Source: Oscillospiraceae bacterium (GTDB taxonomy: Bacteria > Bacillota > Clostridia > Oscillospirales > Acutalibacteraceae). From it: a stretch of 23,210 nt of DNA. How positions within the stretch are numbered: the stretch's first letter is position 1; every line of letters starts with the position of its first letter. The notes beneath the pieces are model-generated. The model ran no database searches, was not told where the DNA came from, and saw only the letters and a list, made by a program, of their open reading frames with translations. Positions 22,986-23,210 of the stretch are shown piece after piece. The DNA lies in the NCBI GenBank assembly GCA_031270785.1, contig JAISWM010000083.1, forward strand, positions 1 to 23,210, read 5' to 3'. The translations under genes and the position numbers were made by a program.

Positions 22986-23144
22986 GTTGTGCTTCAAAAT
23001 AGTGAAACTTTTTCTTTCTTCACGATGAATATCGGGGGAAGGGAAAAGATAGCTGTTATGGTAAAAAACGTGAGTTCGACGGAAAAACTGCGCTGTTAAG
23101 CAGCTAACAAGCAATAAGGGCACCTGAAAAAACGTTTCTGTCAA
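22980..23144 (-). pseudogene. Truncated duplicate of the first gene's 5' end
   Basis: Read on the minus strand from TTG 23144, the first 26 codons match the gene at 40-789 except Thr for Ile at residue 2. The frame then runs into a decayed repeat and stops after 54 residues at TAG (22980-22982). That stop is back-to-back with the TAG of ricT in one CTATAG palindrome. It is best read as a fragment of a duplicated gene, not a working gene. Confidence 0.6.
22986..23066. repeat. Decayed family A-like element
   Basis: It starts ggttgtgcttcaaaatagtg like a family A end, but its centre (cacgatgaatatcggggg) no longer pairs well. It ends in a fragment with atagctgttatgg, as in family C ends. It joins ricT to the right inverted repeat. 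Confidence 0.6.
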
Positions 23145-23183
23145 TATTTAAAGAAGGTTTCTTCGGAATGTAGCAATATGCAA
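23067..23183. repeat. Right copy of 117-bp inverted repeat
   Basis: This is the reverse complement of 1-117 with two mismatches. It is followed by 27 bp of unassigned sequence to the end of the window. Confidence 0.95.
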
Positions 23184-23210
23184 CTATTCCGGAAATAAGA
23201 TTTGCCAAAA

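Overview
The window is AT-rich DNA from a low-GC Gram-positive bacterium. Gene content (nusA, rbfA, nrnA, ecfA1-ecfA2-ecfT-truA, a DUF5711-like protein, ruvABC, glmM, murC, a YaaT/RicT-type PSP1 protein) points to Clostridia, probably near the Oscillospiraceae. Three features suggest a host-associated genome undergoing remodelling: small eukaryotic-type RING-finger proteins, broken core operons, and very many short repeats. A symbiont or parasite living inside a eukaryote would fit. That is inference, not something the sequence proves.

Layout. Positions 1-117 and 23067-23183 are a near-perfect inverted repeat bracketing the window. An unrecognised gene starts in the left copy (40-789, +). Next, on the minus strand, come nrnA and rbfA, then nusA, separated by about 800 bp of repeats where infB, ylxR and ylxQ would normally lie. 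A long minus-strand run follows: glmM, an RlmI-like methyltransferase, ecfA1, ecfA2, a secreted two-repeat protein, ecfT, truA and a DUF5711-like protein. Upstream of that lies ruvC-ruvA-ruvB, with repeats wedged between ruvA and ruvB. The accessory segment 16079-18250 (minus) encodes a membrane-anchored protein with four 25-residue repeats and two paralogous membrane-anchored RING-finger proteins, one with a single RING and one with two. The plus-strand end carries a secreted low-complexity protein with a C-terminal membrane segment, murC and a short ricT.

Almost every gap longer than about 100 bp is filled by short palindromic elements of roughly 85-120 bp, each with a GC-rich central hairpin and AT-rich arms. 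I separate them by arm sequence into families A to G (my labels). Families B, C, D and E have TATAG...CTATA ends, and one C copy sits inside an A copy at a duplicated TA, as expected of IS630/mariner-type MITEs. Family A is flanked by direct repeats of about 8-10 bp at three loci. Elements nest in each other, form chimeras that switch family at the central hairpin, and supply or touch the stop codons of several genes. No transposase, tRNA, rRNA or CRISPR array was seen.

Functionally the core genes cover ribosome maturation and transcription (rbfA, nusA, truA, methyltransferase), RNA and nucleotide turnover (nrnA), ECF vitamin or metal uptake, cell-wall precursor synthesis (glmM, murC) and Holliday-junction processing (ruvABC). 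The RING and repeat proteins are the candidate host-interaction set.
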